Below, one piece after another: positions 1-4,832 of a stretch of 7,030 nucleotides of DNA. The translations under genes and the position numbers were made by a program. The stretch is from JBOHRE01 sp050732635 (GTDB lineage Bacteria; Gemmatimonadota; Gemmatimonadetes; Longimicrobiales; RSA9). Each line of letters opens with the position of its first letter. Position 1 is the first letter of the stretch. The stretch lies in contig JBOHRE010000132.1 of assembly GCA_050732635.1 (NCBI GenBank), positions 1-7,030 on the forward strand, in the 5' to 3' direction. The notes beneath the pieces were generated by a model, which worked only from the letters and a program-made list of their open reading frames with translations, searched no databases and had not been told where the DNA came from.

Positions 1-70
1 GGGGCAGACCTCGACGCGCCTAGAGGATCGGAGCGCGGTGAGCCCGCCCCCCTCTTTCGCGGCACGCCAA

Positions 71-76
71 TTGACC
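71..76 (+). promoter_or_regulatory. possible -35 element upstream of the first lipoprotein gene
   Basis: TTGACC lies about 52 bp before the ATG at 128 and resembles a sigma-70 -35 box. No good -10 hexamer follows at 16-18 bp; the best choices there are GC-rich. The rest of 1-127 shows no recognisable gene. One forward frame is open from base 1 to a TGA at 100-102, but it is too short and featureless to call as the end of an upstream gene. Confidence 0.2.
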
Positions 77-127
77 CGAGGTTGCAGCGGCTCCCGCAGT
101 GACTCTCCCACAGCAAAGGAGGCCGTC

Positions 128-658
128 ATGCTACGGACTCGCAGCCCATTCATCCTGGCTCTGCCCCTGTTCCTCGCCTGTGAGGCGGGCGACGTCGGCG
201 ACGCCGACTTCGGTACAGAGATGGCCCCGACAGGGCAACCAGCGGTCACGGTGGACGCCGCGGCCAGCGAAGCGGAGGTGTCCCGGATCCGGGACGGCTG
301 GGTGCAGGCCGCGGAGGCCGGCGATGTGGCCACGATCGCGTCCTACTACGCCGAGGACGCGCGCATGGTCGACGTCACCGGTGAGGTCTTCGAGGGCCGC
401 GAGGCGATCCAGGAGACGCTGACCACGGGCCTCGAGGGCATGTCCGACCTCGAGGTCACCAGCACGGACCTGGTGGTCGGTACCGACGTCGTCAGTGATA
501 TGGGCAGCTTCACGCAGACGTTCCAGACACCGGACGGCCAGGAGCAGACGGTGAGCGGCCGCTACATCGTCGTGCTCCGCCGGCAGGACGACGGCAGCTG
601 GAAGATCGTGCAGCACCTGGCGTCGGCACCGCAGGAGCCGGCCGCCGGGAACATGTAG
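128..658 (+). CDS. NTF2-like (SnoaL/DUF4440, SgcJ/EcaC-type) lipoprotein
   Basis: This 176-residue protein is predicted to be exported and lipid-anchored. A short positively charged start (MLRTR) leads into a hydrophobic stretch ending in a lipobox-like LFLAC, with Cys18 as the lipidation site. Residues about 47-170 look like one NTF2-fold domain: an initial helix (SRIRDGWVQAAEAGDVATIASYYAEDA without a break), then VFEGREAIQETL, then strands ending in DGSWKIVQH. That order is typical of DUF4440/SgcJ-EcaC proteins, which usually have no proven enzymatic role. The start at 128 is chosen because AAAGGAGG lies at 115-122 and the signal peptide begins there. An upstream in-frame GTG at 38 would add 30 residues in front of the signal and is unlikely. 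It sits 16 bp before the GH130 gene and may be co-transcribed with it. The fold is fairly secure; the function is unknown. Confidence 0.85.
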   Translation: MLRTRSPFILALPLFLACEAGDVGDADFGTEMAPTGQPAVTVDAAASEAEVSRIRDGWVQAAEAGDVATIASYYAEDARMVDVTGEVFEGREAIQETLTTGLEGMSDLEVTSTDLVVGTDVVSDMGSFTQTFQTPDGQEQTVSGRYIVVLRRQDDGSWKIVQHLASAPQEPAAGNM

Positions 659-672
659 TCGGCAGCTGCCGA
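659..672. repeat. 14-bp perfect palindrome at the gene junction
   Basis: TCGGCAGCTGCCGA reads the same on both strands. It occupies almost the whole gap between the stop codon of the NTF2-like gene (TAG ending at 658) and the TTG start of the GH130 gene at 675. It could form a short hairpin in the mRNA or be a protein-binding site. Its core, GGCAGCTGCCG followed closely by GCTTG, recurs in the palindrome near 3201-3216. No T-run follows, so it is not a typical terminator. Confidence 0.45.
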
Positions 673-674
673 GC

Positions 675-1817
675 TTGCCGATTCTCAATGGTGGGGCGGT
701 CGGCGCGCTGGTCGCGCTGGCCGCCTGCCTCTTCGCATCGCCCGCGCCGACGTACGCGCAGGCGCACGACTGGATGTTCGGTCCGTTCGTAAAGCCGGCC
801 GCTGTCAACCCGGTGATCGCGCCGAACGCGGCAGCCCGATTCCGCTCGCCGATCAGCGACAGCGTCGTCGCCTGGGAGGAGCACGCCACCTTCAACCCGG
901 CGGCCGTGGTGCGCGACGGCCGGGTCTACCTGCTGTACCGTGCCGAGGACGCGACCGGCAGGATGCAGATCGGCCACCACACGTCGCGGATCGGCCTGGC
1001 CGAGAGCGCCGACGGGCTGCACTTCACGCGCCGCGACACGCCCGTGCTCTTCCCCGATGACGACGCGCAGGCGCGCTACGAGTGGCCGGGCGGCGTCGAG
1101 GATCCGCGCATCGTCGAGACCGACGACGGCACCTATGTCCTCACCTATACCCAGTGGAACCGCGACGTGCCGCGGCTCGCGGTCGCTACCTCGCCCGACC
1201 TGGTGAACTGGACGAAGCACGGGCCCGCATTCGCCGGCGCCGCGAGCGGCAAGTACCTCGAGATCGAGTCGAAGTCCGGCTCGATCGTGAGCCGCGTCGC
1301 CGGCGACCGCATCGTCGCCACGCGCATCGACGGCAAGTACTGGATGTACTACAACGTGCCGTACGTGCGCGTTGCGACGTCGGACGATCTGATCGCCTGG
1401 ACGCCGCTCGAGGACGAGCGCGGTGACCCGCTCGCGGTGCTCTCCCCCCGACCCGGCTACTTCGACTCCTGGCTGGTCGAGGCCGGACCGCCGGCCCTCC
1501 TCACCGAGCACGGCATCCTGCTCATGTACAACGCCGGCAACAGCGAGGATTACGGCGACGCCGACCTGCCGCACCGCGTGTACACAGCCGGCCAGGCGCT
1601 CTTCGATGCGCGCAACCCGCTGAAGCTCATCGCGCGCTCCGACGCGCCGTTCATCCGCCCGACCGAGGACTACGAGCGCACCGGGCAATACGTCGAAGGC
1701 ACCACCTTCGTCGAAGCGCTGGTGCCGTTCAACGGCCGCTGGCTGCTGTACTACGGCACCGCCGACTCGCGCGTGGGCGTCGCCGTCTGGGATCCGGGAG
1801 CGGCCGCGACACGGTAA
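675..1817 (+). CDS. secreted GH130-family glycoside hydrolase/phosphorylase
   Basis: The 380-residue protein looks like a five-bladed beta-propeller of the GH130 family (old DUF377). GH130 enzymes are inverting phosphorylases or hydrolases acting on beta-mannosides. Visible motifs are FNPAAVV (73-79), YLLYRAED (85-92), RIGLAESADGLHF (105-117), the hallmark GGVEDPRIV (139-147) with Asp143 as the expected general acid, YMYYN-like KYWMYYNV (221-228), and repeated blade strands such as ILLMYNAG and WLLYYGTAD. Residues 1-30 form a signal peptide with a likely cut after AQA, so it acts outside the cytoplasm. Characterised intracellular mannoside phosphorylases lack a signal, so a secreted hydrolase is the better guess, as in some Bacteroidetes beta-1,2-mannosidases. 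The start is TTG with no clear Shine-Dalgarno; no in-frame ATG or GTG lies near the signal peptide, and the nearby ATG at 688 is in another frame. No transporter or other glycosidase is adjacent. Substrate cannot be assigned; GH43-like propeller enzymes are the alternative. Confidence 0.85.
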   Translation: MPILNGGAVGALVALAACLFASPAPTYAQAHDWMFGPFVKPAAVNPVIAPNAAARFRSPISDSVVAWEEHATFNPAAVVRDGRVYLLYRAEDATGRMQIGHHTSRIGLAESADGLHFTRRDTPVLFPDDDAQARYEWPGGVEDPRIVETDDGTYVLTYTQWNRDVPRLAVATSPDLVNWTKHGPAFAGAASGKYLEIESKSGSIVSRVAGDRIVATRIDGKYWMYYNVPYVRVATSDDLIAWTPLEDERGDPLAVLSPRPGYFDSWLVEAGPPALLTEHGILLMYNAGNSEDYGDADLPHRVYTAGQALFDARNPLKLIARSDAPFIRPTEDYERTGQYVEGTTFVEALVPFNGRWLLYYGTADSRVGVAVWDPGAAATR

Positions 1818-1878
1818 GTCTGGCCATCAGCTCGCCGGCTGCGTTGCCCGTCTCCAAGGCTCACTCCTGTACGTCATC

Positions 1879-1907
1879 TTGTGGCGCGGGGATCTTCCCC
1901 GTAGATC
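1879..1907 (+). promoter_or_regulatory. putative promoter of the VOC gene with a dyad in the spacer
   Basis: TTGTGG (1879-1884) and TAGATC (1902-1907) are separated by exactly 17 bp and lie about 48 bp upstream of the VOC start. Both match sigma-70 hexamers only partly. The spacer contains the perfect inverted repeat CGGGGA-TCT-TCCCCG (1887-1901), placed where a repressor could block polymerase. The same repeat could instead be a weak hairpin ending the GH130 transcript, 70 bp after its stop, although no T-run follows. Confidence 0.35.
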
Positions 1908-1954
1908 ATCGGCACCGACGTCAACCTCACCGACCGCATCGACAGGAGATTCGT

Positions 1955-2431
1955 ATGCCAAAGCCGAAGCCGATCCCTGATGGCTTTCCGCAGGTCACGC
2001 CGTACCTCCACGTCGCTGGCGCCAGCGCGGCCATCGACTTCTACTGCGACGTGCTCGGCGCGACGGAGCGCATGCGCATGCCCGGTCCCGACGGCAAGAT
2101 CGGGCACGCCGAGCTGCAGCTCGGCGACTCGGTGATCATGCTGGCCGACGAGTACCCGGAGATCGGCGCGATCGGCCCCAAGTCCATCGGCGGCAGTCCG
2201 GTGATGCTCAGCGTCTACGTCGAGGACGTCGATCGCGTCTTCGACCGTGCGATCGAGGCTGGCGCCAGGTCGCTGCGACCCGTCGAGGACCAGTTCTACG
2301 GCGACCGCTCCGGTCAGTTCGAGGATCCGTTCGGCCACCGCTGGAACGTCGCAACGCACGTCGAGGACGTGCCGTCCGACGAGATGGCCCGGCGCGCCGC
2401 GCAGGCGATGGGCGGCGAGACAAGGTCGTAA
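1955..2431 (+). CDS. VOC-superfamily protein (glyoxalase/PhnB-like)
   Basis: The 158-residue cytoplasmic protein has the paired beta-alpha-beta-beta-beta modules of the vicinal oxygen chelate fold. The first module is VTPYLHVAGASAAIDFYCDVLGA (residues 14-36, broken here only for description) with GHAELQLGDSVIML (50-63). The second is VMLSVYVEDVDRVFDRAIEAG (83-103 region) with the family ending FEDPFGHRWNVATH (122-135). Candidate metal ligands are His19, Glu53 and Glu123. The domain order and the DPFGHRW ending resemble the PhnB/YdcJ-like uncharacterised glyoxalase group, whose substrates are mostly unknown; some relatives detoxify or sequester small molecules. The start at 1955 has AGGAG at 1944-1948, six bases upstream, and the family similarity begins just after it. 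An upstream in-frame start at 1844 is rejected because it adds non-homologous sequence. It converges with the vapC gene ending at 2500. Confidence 0.88.
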   Translation: MPKPKPIPDGFPQVTPYLHVAGASAAIDFYCDVLGATERMRMPGPDGKIGHAELQLGDSVIMLADEYPEIGAIGPKSIGGSPVMLSVYVEDVDRVFDRAIEAGARSLRPVEDQFYGDRSGQFEDPFGHRWNVATHVEDVPSDEMARRAAQAMGGETRS

Positions 2432-2452
2432 CGAATCACTGCCGCAGCACGA

Positions 2453-2479
2453 GCCGCGCTGTAGCCGGCGCTACGCGGC
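2453..2479. terminator. hairpin between convergent genes, possible bidirectional terminator
   Basis: GCCGC (2453-2457) pairs with GCGGC (2475-2479), and GTAGC (2461-2465) pairs with GCTAC (2470-2474), leaving a CGGC loop and a 3-base bulge. It is centred in the 68-bp gap between the VOC stop (2431) and the vapC stop (2500). Position favours a shared terminator, but there is no T-run on either strand. Confidence 0.35.
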
Positions 2480-2499
2480 GCGATTCCACTGGCGCGCGT

Positions 2500-2880
2500 T
2501 CACACCGCGAATCCCAGCTGCCTCGCCACCTCCAGCTGCTTGTCGTCCAGCGAGAGAAACGCGAGATCCTGCGGATTCGGAGCCAGATACAATGCGCTGG
2601 CCAGGTGCCAGAGGTCGGCGCCACGAGTGTACCCCGCGGTGAGGACCTGCACGATCTCGCGGCTGAGCCGCCGCTTCGGCAGCACCCAGCCGATCGGCGC
2701 GATCAGCTGCGGGTCCAGTTCCGCGCCCTCGCGCGCGAACGCCGAGCGCACCTCCGCCTCCAGCAGGTTCGAGGAAAACACCTCGTCGAAGCTCTCCAGC
2801 CGTGCAGCGAGCGCCGCCGGATCGCGCTCTCCGAACCCGAGCGCGATCAGCCACGAGCTGTCGACGTACGCTGCCCTCAC
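2500..2880 (-). CDS. VapC-like PIN-domain ribonuclease toxin (module 1)
   Basis: The 126-residue protein is a single PIN domain, the usual size for VapC toxins, which cleave RNA (often tRNA or rRNA) using acidic residues that hold Mg2+ or Mn2+. The expected acidic set is visible: Asp7 in YVDSSWLI, Glu43 in LLEAEVRSAF, Asp89 in RGADLWHLASAL and Asp112 in FLSLDDKQL. The start is taken as GTG at 2880, because it gives a GTGA overlap with the stop of the antitoxin gene, the standard translational coupling for these pairs. A longer reading from 2943 would run through the antitoxin gene and lacks PIN similarity in its added part. Active-site residues look intact, so it should be functional. It is co-transcribed with the Phd-like antitoxin upstream. 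Confidence 0.88.
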   Translation of the reverse strand: MRAAYVDSSWLIALGFGERDPAALAARLESFDEVFSSNLLEAEVRSAFAREGAELDPQLIAPIGWVLPKRRLSREIVQVLTAGYTRGADLWHLASALYLAPNPQDLAFLSLDDKQLEVARQLGFAV

Positions 2881-3155
2881 TCGCGCTCGGCCAGGAACCG
2901 CTCCAGCGCGCCGGGCCGCCGCACCACCGGCCGCCACGGCCACTGGCGGCCAGCCGACCGCGTGAGCGCGCCCTCCTGCTCCAGCCGCAGCAGCCGCGCC
3001 TCCAACCCTTCGGCCCGCACCGCCGGGATCGGCCGGATCTCCGCAACCGGCTCACCATGATAGGAGACCGTCACGGTCTCTCCTCGTTCGCGAACCCGCC
3101 GCAGGATCTCGGAGAACTTCGCCTTCGCCTCGTAGGTCGAGTAGGTCTTCGGCAT
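2877..3155 (-). CDS. Phd/YefM-family antitoxin (module 1)
   Basis: The 92-residue protein neutralises the PIN toxin encoded next to it and should bind its own operator as an autorepressor. The N-terminal half has the Phd/YefM DNA-binding pattern: STYEAKAKFSEILRRV (6-21), then GETVTVSYHGEPVAEIRP (25-42). The C-terminal part from about residue 45 is Arg/Glu-rich, with RLLRLEQEGAL and a terminal helix ALERFLAERE, the expected toxin-wrapping segment. The stop overlaps the toxin start by four bases. The ATG at 3155 has no Shine-Dalgarno; it lies 6 bases after a -10 box, so the message is probably leaderless. It carries repeated octamers upstream (3172-3188) that are the likely self-binding site. 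Confidence 0.87.
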   Translation of the reverse strand: MPKTYSTYEAKAKFSEILRRVRERGETVTVSYHGEPVAEIRPIPAVRAEGLEARLLRLEQEGALTRSAGRQWPWRPVVRRPGALERFLAERE

Positions 3156-3161
3156 GCTCGA

Positions 3162-3190
3162 AGCGTAGCTGTACTAGTCAGACTAGTCAA
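3162..3190 (-). promoter_or_regulatory. leaderless promoter of toxin-antitoxin module 1
   Basis: Read on the minus strand, TTGACT (3190-3185) is followed after 17 bp by TACGCT (3167-3162), both good sigma-70 matches. Only six bases, TCGAGC, separate the -10 box from the ATG at 3155. A start of transcription about seven bases after the -10 falls on or beside the ATG, which explains the missing Shine-Dalgarno. Confidence 0.6.
3172..3188. promoter_or_regulatory. candidate operator: tandem ACTAGTC octamers
   Basis: TACTAGTC (3172-3179) and the perfect palindrome GACTAGTC (3181-3188) are spaced nine bases apart, inside the -35/-10 spacer and overlapping the -35 box. This is the position of an autorepressor site for the Phd-type antitoxin. 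The octamer resembles the GACTGGTC/GACCAGTC arms in front of module 2. Confidence 0.55.
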
Positions 3191-3218
3191 GCCGCCAGCC
3201 GGCAGCTGCCGGCTTGAC
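3186..3218 (-). terminator. nested inverted repeats between the small lipoprotein gene and TA module 1
   Basis: GTCAAGCCG (3186-3194) and CGGCTTGAC (3210-3218) form 9-bp arms around a 15-base centre. An alternative 18-bp perfect palindrome occupies 3197-3214, so the two structures exclude each other. It lies about 80 bases after the stop of the lipoprotein gene and overlaps the -35 region of the antitoxin promoter. It could end the upstream transcript or act as an extra operator. There is no T-run. Confidence 0.4.
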
Positions 3219-3296
3219 CAGGCGCGCGTGCGCGACCGGCCGGGCCGCAGCCGAGGTCGTCGCCGGGTACACACCGTTCGCGCCGGCTTGTGACGG

Positions 3297-3791
3297 CTAC
3301 TCGCGGATCTCGAAGGGCGTTGAGGTGCGCTCGCGCTCCGGCAGCGGGTCCTGGCCGGAGATGTACCAGAACAGGCGGTAGGTGCCGGCCAGCGGCGGCA
3401 CCTCGACCTTCGGATGGATGTTCGTGCCGGCCCGTCCCATGACGACGTGCAGCACGCCGTCGTAGGTGGCGCCGCGCGCGATCACGGTGGGCGGCTCCCA
3501 GCACATCAGCACCACGGGCGAGTAGGCCGTCACCCACGCGCCCTCCACCAGCTTCTGCAGCGACGGCGGATGGTCGAAACGGCACCGTCCCACGTACACG
3601 GGCCCGTCCGTGCGGTTGGTGTAGCGGAAGCCGATCGTCACGCGGATCGTGCGCTCGTCCAGGCGCGCGTGGTACACGGCGCTGTCGGTGCCCATTGCGG
3701 GTCCGACGCTCTCGGTCGGCGAAGAGCGCTCGCCCGCGCACGCGGACAGCACCGCGATTCCCGCTATGGTGAGCGTCAGCCGTGCCATCAT
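3297..3791 (-). CDS. small lipoprotein of unknown function
   Basis: I do not recognise this 164-residue protein. It begins with a short signal and lipobox (IAVLSAC, Cys18), so it should be exported and lipid-anchored. Residues about 38-164 look all-beta: RTIRVTIGFRYTNRT, PVYVGRC, AWVTAYSPVVLMC, YDGVLHVVMG and GTYRLFWYIS alternate as strands, which suggests an immunoglobulin-like or BsuPI-inhibitor-like sandwich. Two cysteines in the mature part, Cys70 and Cys97, could form a disulfide. The start at 3791 is supported by AGGAGG at 3806-3801 with nine bases of spacing; the adjacent ATG at 3788 is slightly too far. A TGTACA dyad lies about 110 bp upstream. It is transcribed in the same direction as the flanking toxin-antitoxin pairs but is separated from both by more than 100 bp. 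Confidence 0.75.
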   Translation of the reverse strand: MMARLTLTIAGIAVLSACAGERSSPTESVGPAMGTDSAVYHARLDERTIRVTIGFRYTNRTDGPVYVGRCRFDHPPSLQKLVEGAWVTAYSPVVLMCWEPPTVIARGATYDGVLHVVMGRAGTNIHPKVEVPPLAGTYRLFWYISGQDPLPERERTSTPFEIRE

Positions 3792-3900
3792 CCCTGCAAA
3801 CCTCCTGCGTACCGAACGACCGGCGCGCGCGCCATGTGACGCCCGCCGCGCAGCTCGCCGCCGGCGCGTCGCCCATCACCTGCGCGTACCCTCGACGTTT

Positions 3901-3916
3901 TTGTACAACGTGTACA
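3901..3916. promoter_or_regulatory. TGTACA-N3-TGTACA dyad, possible repressor operator
   Basis: Two copies of TGTACA (3902-3907 and 3911-3916) flank ACG, and the left copy extends to the 8-bp palindrome TTGTACAA (3901-3908). The TACA-N-TGTA layout recalls BlaI/MecI/CopY boxes, though those usually have a two-base centre. The site is A/T-rich against very GC-rich surroundings. It sits in the 212-bp gap upstream of the small lipoprotein gene (start 3791). No regulator gene is in the window. The rest of this gap holds only the 17-bp repeats; I saw no gene. Confidence 0.45.
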
Positions 3917-3952
3917 GCGCTCCGCCGGCCGCCGCGCGATTGGGACCGATGT

Positions 3953-4003
3953 TGAAAACGGCGGGCGGCTGAAAACGGCGGGCGGCTGGAGACGGCAGGC
4001 GGC
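3953..4003. repeat. three tandem 17-bp repeats after vapC module 2
   Basis: TGAAAACGGCGGGCGGC occurs twice without change (3953-3969, 3970-3986) and a third time with three substitutions (3987-4003). The array ends exactly where the vapC stop codon begins (4006-4004 on the minus strand). The next 17 bases, inside the gene end, match the unit at about 11 positions, which may be chance in such GC-rich DNA. It looks like a small slippage-derived tandem duplication rather than a CRISPR. Confidence 0.75.
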
Positions 4004-4432
4004 TCAGGGCCGCGGGCGACGAGCGCCGAACCGCGTCACTCCCTCCTCACCGGCCGCGTCGGTCAGCCGGTCGTCCAGCGTCGCGAGCGGCACGCCGAGG
4101 CGGACTGCGAGCTCCAGATAGGCAGCGTCGTAGGCGCTGAGCGCGTGCTTGCGGGCCAGCGCATGCGAGGCCTCGAACACCTCGCGCCGCGCGACACGAT
4201 CCACCGCAATAGGCAGCGAGAGGAGCAGCCGGGCGAAGCGCCTCGCATCCGCCGGCTCGATGCGGCCGCCCCGCTCGGCGGTGAGCAGCCCGTTGGCGAC
4301 TTCGAGCGGCCAGAGCGACGCCGCGACCGCCTCCGACGCGCGCAGCTCCTCCAGCACCGCGAGCGCGTAGTCCCCGCCCTCGTCCTCGAAGCACCACGCG
4401 AGCGCGACCGATGCGTCGATGACGAAGTTCAC
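4004..4432 (-). CDS. VapC-like PIN-domain ribonuclease toxin (module 2)
   Basis: The 142-residue protein is a PIN-domain endoribonuclease of the VapC type. The four acidic positions are present: Asp6 in FVIDASVALAW, Glu44 in WPLEVANGLL, Asp102 in LSAYDAAYLELA and Asp120 in ATLDDRL. The motif SAYDAAYLELA followed by PLATLD is typical of one large VapC group, different from the module 1 toxin, whose third motif reads RGADLWHLAS. The ATG at 4432 overlaps the antitoxin stop by four bases (ATGA), so translation is coupled. The C-terminal tail RFGARRPRP is basic. The gene appears intact and ends directly against 17-bp tandem repeats. Confidence 0.93.
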   Translation of the reverse strand: MNFVIDASVALAWCFEDEGGDYALAVLEELRASEAVAASLWPLEVANGLLTAERGGRIEPADARRFARLLLSLPIAVDRVARREVFEASHALARKHALSAYDAAYLELAVRLGVPLATLDDRLTDAAGEEGVTRFGARRPRP

Positions 4433-4677
4433 CGCCGGCCGGCGTCGATCAGGTCACGTACCGTGAAGTCCTCGCCGAGCACGCGTCCCCGGCGAAACGC
4501 GATGATCGTGGAGATCGCCTCCTGGACCGTCTGGTCGCGGCCGCCGGGCGGCGGTGCCAGGACCGCCACCACCCGGCCGTGCCGCGTGATCGAGATCCGC
4601 TCGCCCTTCTGGACCCGATCCAGAAGTGCCGCAAAGTGGGTTTTCGCCTCGTATGCGCCGACCTTCTTCACCGCCAC
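4429..4677 (-). CDS. Phd/YefM-family antitoxin (module 2)
   Basis: The 82-residue protein is the partner and repressor for the VapC-like toxin that follows with a four-base overlap. It has a textbook Phd/YefM N-terminal region: GAYEAKTHFAALLDRVQKG (7-25) then ERISITRHGRVVAVLAPP (26-43). The C-terminal part VQEAISTIIAFRRGR...VRDLIDAGRR is the likely toxin-binding segment. The start is GTG at 4677; GTG at 4671, two codons later, is equally plausible and would have a weak GGGG-containing ribosome site in front. An 8-bp inverted repeat upstream (4686-4704) is the probable autoregulatory operator. Confidence 0.9.
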   Translation of the reverse strand: MAVKKVGAYEAKTHFAALLDRVQKGERISITRHGRVVAVLAPPPGGRDQTVQEAISTIIAFRRGRVLGEDFTVRDLIDAGRR

Positions 4678-4685
4678 CCCGTATC

Positions 4686-4704
4686 GACTGGTCTACGACC
4701 AGTC
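4686..4704. promoter_or_regulatory. operator-like inverted repeat before antitoxin 2
   Basis: GACTGGTC (4686-4693) and GACCAGTC (4697-4704) are perfect 8-bp arms around TAC, ending nine bases before the GTG start at 4677. Position and symmetry fit autorepression by the Phd-type antitoxin. Hexamers for a promoter are unclear: a TAGACT lies at 4706-4701 and a GATACG at 4685-4680 on the minus strand, but their 15-bp spacing is short. Confidence 0.6.
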
Positions 4705-4761
4705 TAGCGCGTCGCGTTGGCAGGCAAGGAGCTGTGCAACAGTGGCGGTCAGCAACGCGAA

Positions 4762-4788
4762 GGCCCGGCGGAAAATTCCCGCCGGGCC
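4762..4788 (-). terminator. strong hairpin after the subtilase gene
   Basis: GGCCCGGCGG (4762-4771) and CCGCCGGGCC (4779-4788) are perfect 10-bp GC arms around a 7-base A/T-rich loop. The hairpin begins 44 bases after the subtilase stop and lies before the operator of toxin-antitoxin module 2, so it should insulate the two. On the minus strand only TT follows, so any intrinsic termination would not rely on a long U-run. Confidence 0.6.
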
Positions 4789-4832
4789 GTCCGACTCGTG
4801 TTCGAAGTGCGATGTGTCTGCGCCGCCGAGCT

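Noticed and set aside
1..127. End of an upstream gene at the left edge
   Set aside because: One forward frame is open to a stop at 100-102, but 33 codons of Pro/Arg-rich sequence with no motif cannot support a gene call.
510..1688. 392-codon minus-strand open frame opposite the GH130 gene
   Set aside because: Composition is typical of an antisense shadow, with no motif, and it also covers the end of the NTF2-like gene.
2540..3293. Plus-strand open frames across toxin-antitoxin module 1
   Set aside because: They are antisense to the intact Phd/PIN pair and show no recognisable domain or start signal.
3187..3879. Longer open frame overlapping the small lipoprotein gene in another frame
   Set aside because: It lacks a ribosome site and has shadow-like Arg/Ala composition, while the 3297-3791 frame has a signal peptide, lipobox and ideal AGGAGG.
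3953..4003. Short CRISPR-like array
   Set aside because: The 17-bp units are directly adjacent with no spacers and no cas genes, so this is a tandem duplication.
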